From Bacteroidales bacterium (GTDB lineage Bacteria > Bacteroidota > Bacteroidia > Bacteroidales > UBA932): a stretch of 41,623 nucleotides of DNA. The notes beneath the pieces are model-generated. The model had not been told where the DNA came from. It did no database searches and was given only the letters and a program-made list of their open reading frames with translations. Location: NCBI GenBank assembly GCA_017471045.1, contig JAFUWZ010000003.1, positions 1-41,623 of the forward strand. Reading direction: 5' to 3'. The position numbers were made by a program, and so were the translations under genes. Numbering within the stretch: position 1 is the stretch's first letter; each line of letters begins with the position of its first letter. This document shows, in pieces, positions 32,715-41,623 of this stretch.

Positions 32715-34442
32715 TCAGCGAACCTCCAGGACGGAGCCGTGGTCCTTGGCGGCGGTTTCCTTCCACTTGTCGGTGTAGCCGGCGTATTCCAGCTGGTCGG
32801 GCGTGCCGTCGTGGTATTCGGTGTGCAGGAAAGAGCCGTCCGAGTCCTGGGCCTTGACGTTGCCGTCGATGAACTTGACGAGCAGGGTCTCCTCGAGTTT
32901 GACCCATTCACCGAACTGCTTCTGGGCCGTCCCGATGCTGAAGCGGGTCAGTTCGCGGCGGATCTTGCGCAGGGAGCGCTTGCTGCCCGGGTGCCGGGCG
33001 TTCTTGTTATAGATCGCCAGCATCTTGGCATCCTGGGCCTCGACGGCGGCCATCTGGGCGTTCTCGAAGGTGTCGATCTGCGCGCGGACGAAGGGCTCCA
33101 TCCGGTCGTACATTTTGTAGCAGGCGTTCGCGACGCGGTTGTTGACCCAAAAAGAGGAAGTCGGGGAATAGTGCAGCAGGTCGCCGTTGCCGACGCGGAA
33201 GCAGTCGGGCACCTCGTTGGTGCTGACATAGATGGGCGTCAGATAGGAGGTCGCCGCATCGTCGGTTCCGAACCAGGTGAGGGCACCGATCTCGTCGGGC
33301 AGCCAACCGCGGGCCTGGGCGACGAACCAGAAGCCCGTCTGCTGCGTGGCGATCGCGCGCTCGTTGAGGTATTCCTTGCCGTCAAAGCTGAAGTGCATCG
33401 GCCGCCAGCGGTAGGGGAGCGCATTGCCACCCGCGCCGGCATCCACGCGCATGTCCATCGGCGTGCCCTCGTAGTGGTCGCGCATTACGTCGGCGACATC
33501 CTTGACGCTGATCTTGCGCGCGGGCTTGACGAAGAGCGGCATTTCCCCCTTCAGGTCGTAGCCCATCGCGTAGTCGAGCCAGTCCGAAGCCGGGGCGCTG
33601 ACTTCCTTCCCCTCGGCGTCCAGGTAGGTGAACTGCCCGTCGCAGAGGATGTTGAAGGCACTCCAGGCCCGGGCGTCGCAGGCGCGCGCCCCGCCGAAGT
33701 CAAGGGGATTGTAAGCGTCGCGGAAGGAGAAATCGGCATCCTCGCCGGAGAAGTAACCCATCTCGCGGGCGAAGCTGATCACGTCGGGGGCATAGAGGCA
33801 GTTGTCGGGATCGTCGAGGGGGAAGCGCGTGATCCGGGACTGGTTGGCGTGGGCGCAGATGTAGCCGTCCGGGATGCGGCGGGCGACCCAGACGATGCCT
33901 TTGTGGTCCTTGCCCTTGCCGATGAGGTCCATCACCCAGGCTTCCCGGGGGTCTGCGATGGAGAAGGATTCGCCCTCCGAAGGGTAGCCGTAGGCGTTGG
34001 CCAGCTCCACGATGGTCGCGATGGCTTCGCGCGCCGTACGGGCACGCTGCAGTGTGATATAGATCAGGGAACCGTAGTCCATCACGCCGGCCGGGTCCGC
34101 CAGCTCCTCGCGGCCGCCGTAGGTCGTCTCGCCGATGATGAGCTGGTGCTCGTTGACGTTGCCCACGGTCTGGTAGGTCGCCGCGATCTGCGGGATCTCG
34201 CCGAGGGGCTTGTAAGTATCCCATTCGATGATCTTGAGCATCGCGCCCGGGGCCCAGCGGGCGGCCTTGTGGAAATACAGCTCGCCGAAGAGCCAGTGGG
34301 AGTCGGCCGCGTAGGAGACCATGCAGGAGCCGTCCTTGCTGGCGCCTTTGGTGACGATCACATTCGTGCAGGCATCGGATTTGCTGGAAAGCAGCAGGCC
34401 CGCGAGGACCAGCAGGGTGCAGAAGAGGGTTTTGCTTCTCAT
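32715..34442 (-). CDS. C69-family dipeptidase (Ntn hydrolase)
   Basis: 575 residues. The signal peptide ends at SKSDA, exposing Cys25 in ACTNVIVTKGASKDGS. In family C69 this Cys is the N-terminal nucleophile, so signal cleavage also activates the enzyme. Other family landmarks are YAADSHW, HQLIIGETTYGGREEL, MDYGSLIYITLQRARTAREA and ADPREAWVMDLIG. It hydrolyses dipeptides in the periplasm. Length and layout are normal for Bacteroidota PepD-type proteins. The gene is divergent from the small secreted protein at 34520 and has its own promoter box at 34496-34503. Confidence 0.9.
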   Translation of the reverse strand: MRSKTLFCTLLVLAGLLLSSKSDACTNVIVTKGASKDGSCMVSYAADSHWLFGELYFHKAARWAPGAMLKIIEWDTYKPLGEIPQIAATYQTVGNVNEHQLIIGETTYGGREELADPAGVMDYGSLIYITLQRARTAREAIATIVELANAYGYPSEGESFSIADPREAWVMDLIGKGKDHKGIVWVARRIPDGYICAHANQSRITRFPLDDPDNCLYAPDVISFAREMGYFSGEDADFSFRDAYNPLDFGGARACDARAWSAFNILCDGQFTYLDAEGKEVSAPASDWLDYAMGYDLKGEMPLFVKPARKISVKDVADVMRDHYEGTPMDMRVDAGAGGNALPYRWRPMHFSFDGKEYLNERAIATQQTGFWFVAQARGWLPDEIGALTWFGTDDAATSYLTPIYVSTNEVPDCFRVGNGDLLHYSPTSSFWVNNRVANACYKMYDRMEPFVRAQIDTFENAQMAAVEAQDAKMLAIYNKNARHPGSKRSLRKIRRELTRFSIGTAQKQFGEWVKLEETLLVKFIDGNVKAQDSDGSFLHTEYHDGTPDQLEYAGYTDKWKETAAKDHGSVLEVR

Positions 34443-34466
34443 CTTGTTGTTTTGTCTTTATTTGAT

Positions 34467-34474
34467 TAATTTTG
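34467..34474 (+). promoter_or_regulatory. -7 box for the small secreted protein and pheS
   Basis: TAATTTTG with TTG at 34444-34446, a 20-base spacer. It lies 45 bases before the ATG at 34520. Confidence 0.6.
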
Positions 34475-34495
34475 CGAGTTATCCGTCCAGGATTA

Positions 34496-34503
34496 CAAAG
34501 CTA
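34496..34503 (-). promoter_or_regulatory. -7 box for the C69 dipeptidase
   Basis: TAGCTTTG on the minus strand, 53 bases before the ATG at 34442. The two divergent promoters overlap. Confidence 0.5.
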
Positions 34504-34519
34504 AACAATTTTTGAGAGT

Positions 34520-34948
34520 ATGAAAAGAGGGTTTATGCTGATGGCCGCGGTCTTTGCGGCGGCCGTATGCCCGCTTCTCGCCCAGGCTCCCCCGAGTCCC
34601 GAGGAGCAGGAGAAGCAGATGTATGAGGTCATCGACAAGGAGGTCGAGCGTCTGGGCACGATGCTGGACCTGGCTGATTGGCAGGTCTTCCGGATCGACT
34701 CGACCCTGACCCACGATTACCGGGCGATGACAGAGGAAATCATGGCCCTGCGCATGTCGAAAGTCTCTGCCGGCACGGCCTATGTCGCCGTCCAGGACAA
34801 GTGGCAGGAGGCGACCTATCAGTCCTACCTGCGGATACTCAACGAGGATCAGAAAGCCAAATATCTCAAGAGCGGTGCCGCCAAGGCCAAGAAAGCGCGG
34901 GACAAACGGGCCGAAAAAGTCCGGGCCGCCGAGTTGAAGAATCAATAG
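34520..34948 (+). CDS. Small secreted helical protein, function unknown
   Basis: 142 residues. Signal peptide MKRGFMLMAAVFAAAVCPLLAQ, then a helical, highly charged domain: MYEVIDKEVERLGTMLDLADW, QVFRIDSTLTHDYRAMTEEI, AYVAVQDKWQEATYQSYLRIL, ending in a Lys/Ala-rich tail (AAKAKKARDKRAEKVRA). A short protein with a 'two-helix, LTxEQ-like' rhythm recalls Spy/CpxP-type periplasmic proteins. It is recurrent upstream of pheS-like genes in Bacteroidales as far as I recall, but I cannot name a family. It ends 11 bases before pheS and is probably co-transcribed. Confidence 0.7.
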   Translation: MKRGFMLMAAVFAAAVCPLLAQAPPSPEEQEKQMYEVIDKEVERLGTMLDLADWQVFRIDSTLTHDYRAMTEEIMALRMSKVSAGTAYVAVQDKWQEATYQSYLRILNEDQKAKYLKSGAAKAKKARDKRAEKVRAAELKNQ

Positions 34949-34959
34949 TTCATGGGTAT

Positions 34960-35997
34960 ATGAAAAGAGAAGATATCGAGCGGATTGCCGCCGAATTGAA
35001 CGAACTGAAGTGCAAGACCCAGAAAGAGGTCGAGGAGGCCAGGATCCGTTTCCTGGGCAAGAAAGGGGAAGTGACCCGCCTGTTTGAGGAGTTCCGTGCC
35101 CTGGACAAGGACCTCAAAAGGGAGTTCGGAAAGACGCTGAATGACCTCAAGCAGATGGTTACCAACCGGATTGAGGAGATGAAGGATTCGGTCGGAGGCG
35201 AAGTGGCCGAGGAAGGTCCGAAGCAGGATCTTTCGATGCCGGGCGACCCGTACGAACTGGGCTCGCGCCATCCGGTCTCGATCGTGCGGCAGCAGATCGT
35301 GGATATTTTCCGCAAATTCGGCTACGATGTGGCCGAGGGCCCGGAGATCGAGGACGATTACCACGTTTTCGAGGCGCTCAATTTCCCGGCGAACCATCCG
35401 GCGCGCGATATGCAGGACACGTTCTTCGTGTCGGCCGGCCACCTCAATCCGCTGCTGCTGCGGACACACACGTCCAGCGTGCAGGTGCGGACGATGGAGA
35501 AGATGCCGCTGCCGATCCGCGTCGTCTGCCCGGGCCGCGTGTTCCGCAACGAGGCGATCAGCGCCCGTGCGCACTGCATCTTCCACCAGATCGAGGGCCT
35601 GTACATCGATGAGAACGTGACCTTCGCGGACCTCAAGCAGGCGCTGCTGCTCTTCGCGCGGGAGATGTTCGGTCCGGACACGCAGATCCGGATGCGGCCG
35701 TCTTATTTCCCGTTCACGGAGCCTTCGACGGAGGTGGACGTGAGCTGCAACATCTGCCACGGCAAGGGTTGCAACGTGTGTAAGGGTACGGGCTGGCTGG
35801 AGATCCTGGGTGCCGGCATGGTGGATCCCAATGTGCTGGAGGCGTCGGGGATCGATTCCAAGAAGTACAGCGGGTTCGCGTTCGGCATGGGCCTGGAGCG
35901 GATCGCGATGCTGAAGTGGCAGGTGAATGACCTGCGGCATTATTTCGAGAACGACATGCGTTTCCTGGGCGAGTTCAGGACGGCGCCGGAGGTTTAG
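34960..35997 (+). CDS. pheS: Phenylalanine--tRNA ligase alpha subunit
   Basis: 345 residues. N-terminal coiled coil (1-80) that contacts tRNA-Phe, then the class II catalytic core: motif 1 region GSRHPVSIVRQQIVDIF, motif 2 in FRNEAISARAHCIFHQIEGL and motif 3 in FAFGMGLERIAMLKW. A CNICHGKGCNVCKGTGW insert (near 264-280) is a zinc-knuckle-like element seen in Bacteroidota PheS. It charges tRNA-Phe with PheT, which is not in this window. The start at 34960 begins MKREDIERIAAEL; upstream frame is a shadow of the previous gene. The GH65 gene follows after 3 bases. Confidence 0.96.
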   Translation: MKREDIERIAAELNELKCKTQKEVEEARIRFLGKKGEVTRLFEEFRALDKDLKREFGKTLNDLKQMVTNRIEEMKDSVGGEVAEEGPKQDLSMPGDPYELGSRHPVSIVRQQIVDIFRKFGYDVAEGPEIEDDYHVFEALNFPANHPARDMQDTFFVSAGHLNPLLLRTHTSSVQVRTMEKMPLPIRVVCPGRVFRNEAISARAHCIFHQIEGLYIDENVTFADLKQALLLFAREMFGPDTQIRMRPSYFPFTEPSTEVDVSCNICHGKGCNVCKGTGWLEILGAGMVDPNVLEASGIDSKKYSGFAFGMGLERIAMLKWQVNDLRHYFENDMRFLGEFRTAPEV

Positions 35998-36000
35998 CGT

Positions 36001-38139
36001 ATGCGTAGCGCGTTGAATAGGGTTTTGGCAGGCAGCCTGGTCGGCTGCCTGTTGTCGTTTGCAGGCGTTGTGCCTGCTTGGGCCGGTCCCAAGGGTGCCG
36101 GTGCACCCTCGGATGCGGGGATGTACCCTGGCGGGGAATGCATCCGCAAATGCACTGGCACACCCGACCTTGGCACCGGCGCTTCAGGCAGGGTGGCCGT
36201 CGCCCCCGGCTGGGTGATGCAGAACACCGATTTCGAAAGCCGGTACTTCAGCGTGCCGGTGGGCAACGGCTGCCTCGGCCTGCTGCCCGGCAAGGCGCCG
36301 ATGTCGCTCAAGAGCGTCATGCTCTCCAACGTCTATGACGGCCGGAGCCGCAACGGCGTCAGCCGTATCGCGGCCTGCCCCAACCCCTTCGCGCTCCGCC
36401 TTAGCGTGGACGGCATCCCCGTCTCCGCAGACGGCGCCTCCACCCGCACCCAGACCCTCGACATGCGCCGTGCCAGCTTTGGCGACCGTTTCACCGTGGA
36501 CGGCAAGGCCCGCGTGGACTGGACGATCCGCGCCCTGCGCGAACTCCCCTATGCCGGTCTCGTCAGCATCGAAGTCCAGGCCCTGCAAGACATCCGTCTC
36601 GGAGTCGAAGGCCTCATCACCGAGCCGAAAGCCTTTGTCCGCCAGGACTCCAGCGTCATCACCCGCCATATCGGGACGACGCCCTTCGAGATCCGGCGCC
36701 TGCGCTCCCGGACCCCGCAGCGGGGCGTGCTCCTCTGTGCTGCTGCCGCGACCTTCACCGGGACCGGAACGATGCCCGCAGATACGCTCCTGCGGGCCGG
36801 ACAGCGCCTGCGTTTCCACATCCTGGGCAGCCTGGTGCCCGAAACGGATTTCGCTGATCCGTGGAATGAGGCCGAACGTTTCGTCATCTACGGCCTGGGC
36901 GAAGGCGTGGAGCGCCTGGTCGGGCGCCACGAGGCCCTGTGGGATGAGCTCTGGCAGGGCGACATCCGGATCGAAGGGGACTCCGACGCCCAGCTGTTCG
37001 CCCGCGCCGCCCTCTTCCAGCTGTACGCCAACGCCCGGGAAGGGCGTGCGGCGAGCATTCCGCCTTTCGGCCTGTCGGACCGCGAATACTGCGGCCACAT
37101 CTTCTGGGATTCCGAACTCTGGATGTATCCGCCGCTGCTTTTCCTGGGTGGCGGCATCGCCCGTTCGCTGGTCGATTACCGCACGGAGCGCCTGTCCGGC
37201 GCCTGCCGGAAAGCGTTCAGCTACGGCTACAAGGGGGCCCTGTTCCCCTGGGAGAGCGATGCCTCCGGCGACGAATCCTGCCCGACCAATGCGCTGACGG
37301 GCACGTTCGAGCACCATATCTCGTCGGATGTCGCAATCGACATCTGGAACTATTACCGGATGACCCATGACCTCGAATGGTTGCGCACCGAAGGCTGGCC
37401 CGTGCTCAAGGAAGTGGCTGATTTCTGGGTGAGCCGGGTGGACTGGAACGCTGACGGCTCCTGCTCGATCCGGGGCGTCGTCGGGGCCGACGAATTCGCC
37501 CACCACGTGACGGACAACGCCTTCACCAACGGATCGGCCATCGTGGCGCTCCGGGCGGCTTGCGCTGCCGCGGAGATATTGGCAGCCGGGTCTGTGGCGC
37601 AATGGGCAAAGGTGGCGGACGGATTGCGGATCCTGAAGCGGGAGGATGGTGTGACGGACGAGTTCGAGGGTTATGAGGGACAGACGGTCAAGCAGGCCGA
37701 CGTCAACCTGCTGGCCTATCCGCTGCAGATCGTGACCGATCCCGACGGGATCCGCCGCGATCTGGAGTACTATGAGCCCCGCATCCATCCCCACGGCCCG
37801 GCGATGTCCCAGGCCATCCTGGCCCTGCAATGGGCCCGGCTCGGCGACGGTGCCAAGGCGTATGAGCTGTATCAGAAAGGTCTCGAAGGCCATCTGCACG
37901 GTCCCTTCCTCGCCTTCAGCGAAACGGCCGGACACGGCGACACCTGCTTCATGACGGGCCTCGGCGGCTTCCTCCAGCTCTTTATCAACGGTTTCTGCGG
38001 CCTGGAACTGACCGACAATGGCGTCGTCCAGCTCCCCTCCGCCCTGCCGCCCCACTGGAAGTCCATCACCGTCACGGGCGTAGGGCCCGAGCGCCGCACC
38101 TACACCAACAGCCGGTACCGGCTGAAAAGCGTTTTCTAA
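36001..38139 (+). CDS. Exported GH65-type glycoside hydrolase/phosphorylase
   Basis: 712 residues. Signal peptide (about 1-29, SLVGCLLSFAGVVPAWA), an N-terminal beta-sandwich (about 60-290) and an (alpha/alpha)6 barrel. Family GH65 landmarks are HIFWDSELWMYPPLLFL (matching the FWDTE-type motif), GALFPWESDASGDE, FEHHISSDVAIDIWNYY and VVGADEFAHHVTDNAFTN, which holds the catalytic acid Glu498. GH65 acts on alpha-glucosides such as trehalose, kojibiose or maltose; export and the acid-trehalase-like length suggest hydrolysis of a disaccharide outside the cytosol, but phosphorolysis cannot be excluded. It starts 3 bases after pheS, an odd partner for an exported enzyme, so it is transcribed with it or from an unseen promoter. 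Confidence 0.85.
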   Translation: MRSALNRVLAGSLVGCLLSFAGVVPAWAGPKGAGAPSDAGMYPGGECIRKCTGTPDLGTGASGRVAVAPGWVMQNTDFESRYFSVPVGNGCLGLLPGKAPMSLKSVMLSNVYDGRSRNGVSRIAACPNPFALRLSVDGIPVSADGASTRTQTLDMRRASFGDRFTVDGKARVDWTIRALRELPYAGLVSIEVQALQDIRLGVEGLITEPKAFVRQDSSVITRHIGTTPFEIRRLRSRTPQRGVLLCAAAATFTGTGTMPADTLLRAGQRLRFHILGSLVPETDFADPWNEAERFVIYGLGEGVERLVGRHEALWDELWQGDIRIEGDSDAQLFARAALFQLYANAREGRAASIPPFGLSDREYCGHIFWDSELWMYPPLLFLGGGIARSLVDYRTERLSGACRKAFSYGYKGALFPWESDASGDESCPTNALTGTFEHHISSDVAIDIWNYYRMTHDLEWLRTEGWPVLKEVADFWVSRVDWNADGSCSIRGVVGADEFAHHVTDNAFTNGSAIVALRAACAAAEILAAGSVAQWAKVADGLRILKREDGVTDEFEGYEGQTVKQADVNLLAYPLQIVTDPDGIRRDLEYYEPRIHPHGPAMSQAILALQWARLGDGAKAYELYQKGLEGHLHGPFLAFSETAGHGDTCFMTGLGGFLQLFINGFCGLELTDNGVVQLPSALPPHWKSITVTGVGPERRTYTNSRYRLKSVF

Positions 38140-38201
38140 CAAAAGGATTAATCGACGATCTGAAGGATCTCGTGCAGCTCTACCGGGTTCCTGAAATGAA
38201 A

Positions 38202-38228
38202 ATAGCCCAGCAATGCGTACCGGGCTAT
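38202..38228 (-). terminator. Terminator of tRNA-Gly
   Basis: ATAGCCC/GGGCTAT stem with inner C-G pairs (38202-38228) downstream of the tRNA on the minus strand, followed by TTTTCATTTC. Confidence 0.7.
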
Positions 38229-38236
38229 CCTTTCAG

Positions 38237-38309
38237 AGCGGAAAACGGGATTCGGACCCGCGACCTCAACCTTGGCAAGGTTGCGCTCTACCAACTGAGC
38301 TATTTCCGC
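38237..38309 (-). tRNA. tRNA-Gly(GCC)
   Basis: 73 bases on the minus strand. Acceptor GCGGAAA (38309-38303) pairs with TTTCCGC; D arm AGCTCAGTTGGTAGAGC; anticodon stem AACC...GGTT around TTGCCAA gives anticodon GCC; T arm CGGGTCCGAATCCCG. CCA is not encoded. Its promoter (38320-38349) and terminator are both visible. No sign of an insertion at this tRNA. Confidence 0.95.
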
Positions 38310-38319
38310 GTTGGGATTA

Positions 38320-38349
38320 CAAAGGTAGCGACTTTTTCGGTCTTTGCAA
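38320..38349 (-). promoter_or_regulatory. Promoter of tRNA-Gly
   Basis: Minus-strand TTG (38349-38347), a 19-base spacer, then TACCTTTG (38327-38320), 10 bases before the tRNA. The same spacing as at tRNA-Ser. Confidence 0.7.
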
Positions 38350-38359
38350 ATTTTTTTTG

Positions 38360-39796
38360 TCATTTTTTGTTCATCCCGAACACTCCGTCCGCGAAGTTCA
38401 TCATCCAGGTCCAGTCGATGGCGGAGATGCCGTGCTGTTGGTCGCGGCGGACATAGCCGAGCCGGGGACCGATGGCGGACGTGTCATAGTCGCCGGGCCA
38501 TTCGACCTTGGGAAGCCCGGGGACGCCCAGGAATCTCCAGACGGGACTGGCTGCCTGCACGGCGAGGAATTCGCCTTTGGTATCGAACCATGGGCCGTCG
38601 AAGCCTTCCACGAGCAGGGCGCGCGGAGCGATGCAACTCAGCAGCAGGTGCTGGTCGAAGGGCATCTGATCGGTGTGGCCGGCGTATTTGTCATAGGCCC
38701 GGCAATACCAGTGCCGGAAAGCCGCCACCTCGGTCTCGACCGTCTCGCCGAAATGGCGCTTTGCCAGCGGGACGCCGCCACCTCCGGTCTGCACCGGCAC
38801 GACCAGCGGGAAGCGTTCGTCGTAGGCACCGGCGATCAGGGCCGCCTTCGCGAGACGCGAACAGCCGGTCAGCACCACCCGGTTTTCGTCCAGGGCCGGG
38901 TCCTGGACGATCCAGTCCATCCCGCGCATCAGGCCCCAGGCCCAGGCGCCGAGTGCGGTCGTGTTGTCTTCGCGGGCCGGATCCCGGAGACCCCAGAGGT
39001 CGAAGACGCCTGTATAGGCGAACCGGTCCTGCAGGGTCACCCCGTCCTCCTCGTAGCCCGGGTCCGGATCCGGAGAAATCTCGCAGTAGCAGGCCGTCAT
39101 CACGGCGTATCCTCTGGCGAGCAGCATGCCGACCGGATAGACATTGCGGTCTCCGTCGTGGTTGAACCGGCCCCGGGTCTCGGCGGAAGCCCGGTTACCG
39201 TTGTGTCCGTGTTTCTCGCGCATCCAGGCCTCTGTGACCAGGATCTCCTCATCGAAAAGGAATTCGTGGTTGCCGCCGTAGTTGAGCAGCAGGATGGTCG
39301 GTACAGGTCCTTCGACGTGGTTGGGCGTGACGATCAGCCAGTCGATCCTGGGTCCGGTCTTGTCCGGCCGGAACCACATCCGCAGCTGCCGGCGCGTACC
39401 AAATCCCGCCAACGTCGGACCTTCTTCCAGTACCTCGGTCCAGATCCGGGACGCGGGCGGCATCTGACCGTACATCTCCTGCTGGAAAAATTCCAAGATC
39501 TCTTGCCGGCGTGCCGGCCATTGCTTCTTGCTGCGGACTTTTCGCCCGTCGGCAAAGGTCAGCGGATCTTCGAGGGTATAGGGCCCGACGGCATCCTCGT
39601 CATAATTGACGGTGGATTTGGCCGCCTGCTGGGCTGCCTTCTGCTGCGCGGCACTCCAGGTCTGCGCTACTCGGGTAGCCTGCACCGTTTGTGCTGACGG
39701 CTGCCGGGCTGCCGGGACCGTCGGCTGCTGGGCCCAAGTGAAAACAGGCAGTGTCCACGCTGCAATCAAAGCGATGAGGGTCAGTTTCTTATTCAT
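38360..39796 (-). CDS. CE15-type glucuronoyl esterase, exported
   Basis: 478 residues. Signal peptide MNKKLTLIALIAAWTLPVF..WA, an Ala/Gln/Thr-rich linker (23-62), then the CE15 alpha/beta-hydrolase: FFQQEMYGQMP, PTILLLNYGGNHEF, ACYCEISPDPD, AWAWGLMRGMDWI and the nucleophile motif TGCSRLAKAAL with Ser313. The catalytic His is near 455 (RDQQHGIS). The more usual GCSRNGK reads GCSRLAK here. CE15 cleaves esters between glucuronoxylan and lignin, so this would help release xylan. The start at 39796 begins the signal peptide. It is downstream of, and on the same strand as, clpB but separated by a strong hairpin. Confidence 0.88.
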   Translation of the reverse strand: MNKKLTLIALIAAWTLPVFTWAQQPTVPAARQPSAQTVQATRVAQTWSAAQQKAAQQAAKSTVNYDEDAVGPYTLEDPLTFADGRKVRSKKQWPARRQEILEFFQQEMYGQMPPASRIWTEVLEEGPTLAGFGTRRQLRMWFRPDKTGPRIDWLIVTPNHVEGPVPTILLLNYGGNHEFLFDEEILVTEAWMREKHGHNGNRASAETRGRFNHDGDRNVYPVGMLLARGYAVMTACYCEISPDPDPGYEEDGVTLQDRFAYTGVFDLWGLRDPAREDNTTALGAWAWGLMRGMDWIVQDPALDENRVVLTGCSRLAKAALIAGAYDERFPLVVPVQTGGGGVPLAKRHFGETVETEVAAFRHWYCRAYDKYAGHTDQMPFDQHLLLSCIAPRALLVEGFDGPWFDTKGEFLAVQAASPVWRFLGVPGLPKVEWPGDYDTSAIGPRLGYVRRDQQHGISAIDWTWMMNFADGVFGMNKK

Positions 39797-39896
39797 GGTA
39801 GGAGATGTTGAATGGCGTAAGATAGTGACTCTTTTGCAAAAAAGCAAGAGAGGGGACGTAGCAGCTAAGCCTTTGATAAACTGTGTATTAAATGTA

Positions 39897-39927
39897 GTGA
39901 CGGGGGTCTAAAGCAGACCCCCGTCAC
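39897..39927 (-). terminator. Hairpin between clpB and the CE15 gene
   Basis: A perfect 13-bp stem GTGACGGGGGTCT/AGACCCCCGTCAC with a 5-base loop. It follows the clpB stop at 39961 by 33 bases, but the minus-strand flank is TACATTTAATA, not a clean T-run; it may stabilise the clpB mRNA 3' end. Confidence 0.6.
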
Positions 39928-39960
39928 CTGCCTGCCGTCCACATCCCGGCTGGCCGCTGT

Positions 39961-41623
<1,663 letters not shown>

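Overview
The window comes from a member of the Bacteroidota, most likely a high-GC gut or rumen Bacteroidales. The evidence is a single-chain SecDF, a PheS with a zinc-knuckle-like insert, and a carbohydrate-enzyme and phosphatase gene content. Many starts have no Shine-Dalgarno but sit below a Bacteroidota-type -7 box (TAnnTTTG), often with a TTG/TTTG about 19-20 bp upstream. The host background is visibly GC-rich; roughly 8.4-16.0 kb is clearly more AT-rich and looks acquired. No species can be named from sequence reading alone.

Layout. (1) 0-8.1 kb: a ThiL/PurM-like gene is divergent from a tight secreted-enzyme operon: EEP-family hydrolase, alkaline phosphatase, parallel beta-helix protein and GH78 alpha-L-rhamnosidase. 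(2) 8.2-17.3 kb: a variable region anchored on tRNA-Ser(GCT). A compact ~3.3 kb integrative element lies between a 17-bp direct repeat of the tRNA 3' end (8339-8355 and 11662-11678). It carries a tyrosine recombinase, HicA/HicB, a lipoprotein with a C-terminal membrane anchor (unimolecular-spanin-like layout) and an HTH/coiled-coil regulator. Outside it follow an IS4-type insertion sequence with 22-bp inverted repeats and a 7-bp target duplication, an AraC-type regulator, a AAA+/DUF4143 ATPase preceded by 33-bp repeats, a recombinase fragment and an intact second tyrosine recombinase. (3) 17.4-25.5 kb, all minus strand: an M49-like lipoprotein lacking expected zinc ligands, an AspT/YidE-type transporter, an EF-hand/11-mer-repeat protein, an SDR plus aldehyde dehydrogenase pair, and a PD40/SPOR protein. 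(4) 25.6-38.1 kb: secDF, dnaE, a C69 dipeptidase, a small secreted protein, pheS and a secreted GH65-type enzyme. (5) 38.2-41.6 kb: tRNA-Gly(GCC), a CE15-type glucuronoyl esterase and the 3' part of clpB, which runs off the window.

How it fits together. GH78, the beta-helix protein, GH65 and CE15, with two phosphohydrolases and a C69 dipeptidase, suggest scavenging of plant or host glycans, phosphate and peptides in the periplasm or outside the cell. The least ordinary parts are the miniature tRNA-Ser element with its paired arm-type repeats, and the 33-bp (11-codon) repeat units upstream of the DUF4143 ATPase. All family assignments are from reading motifs; no database search was run.
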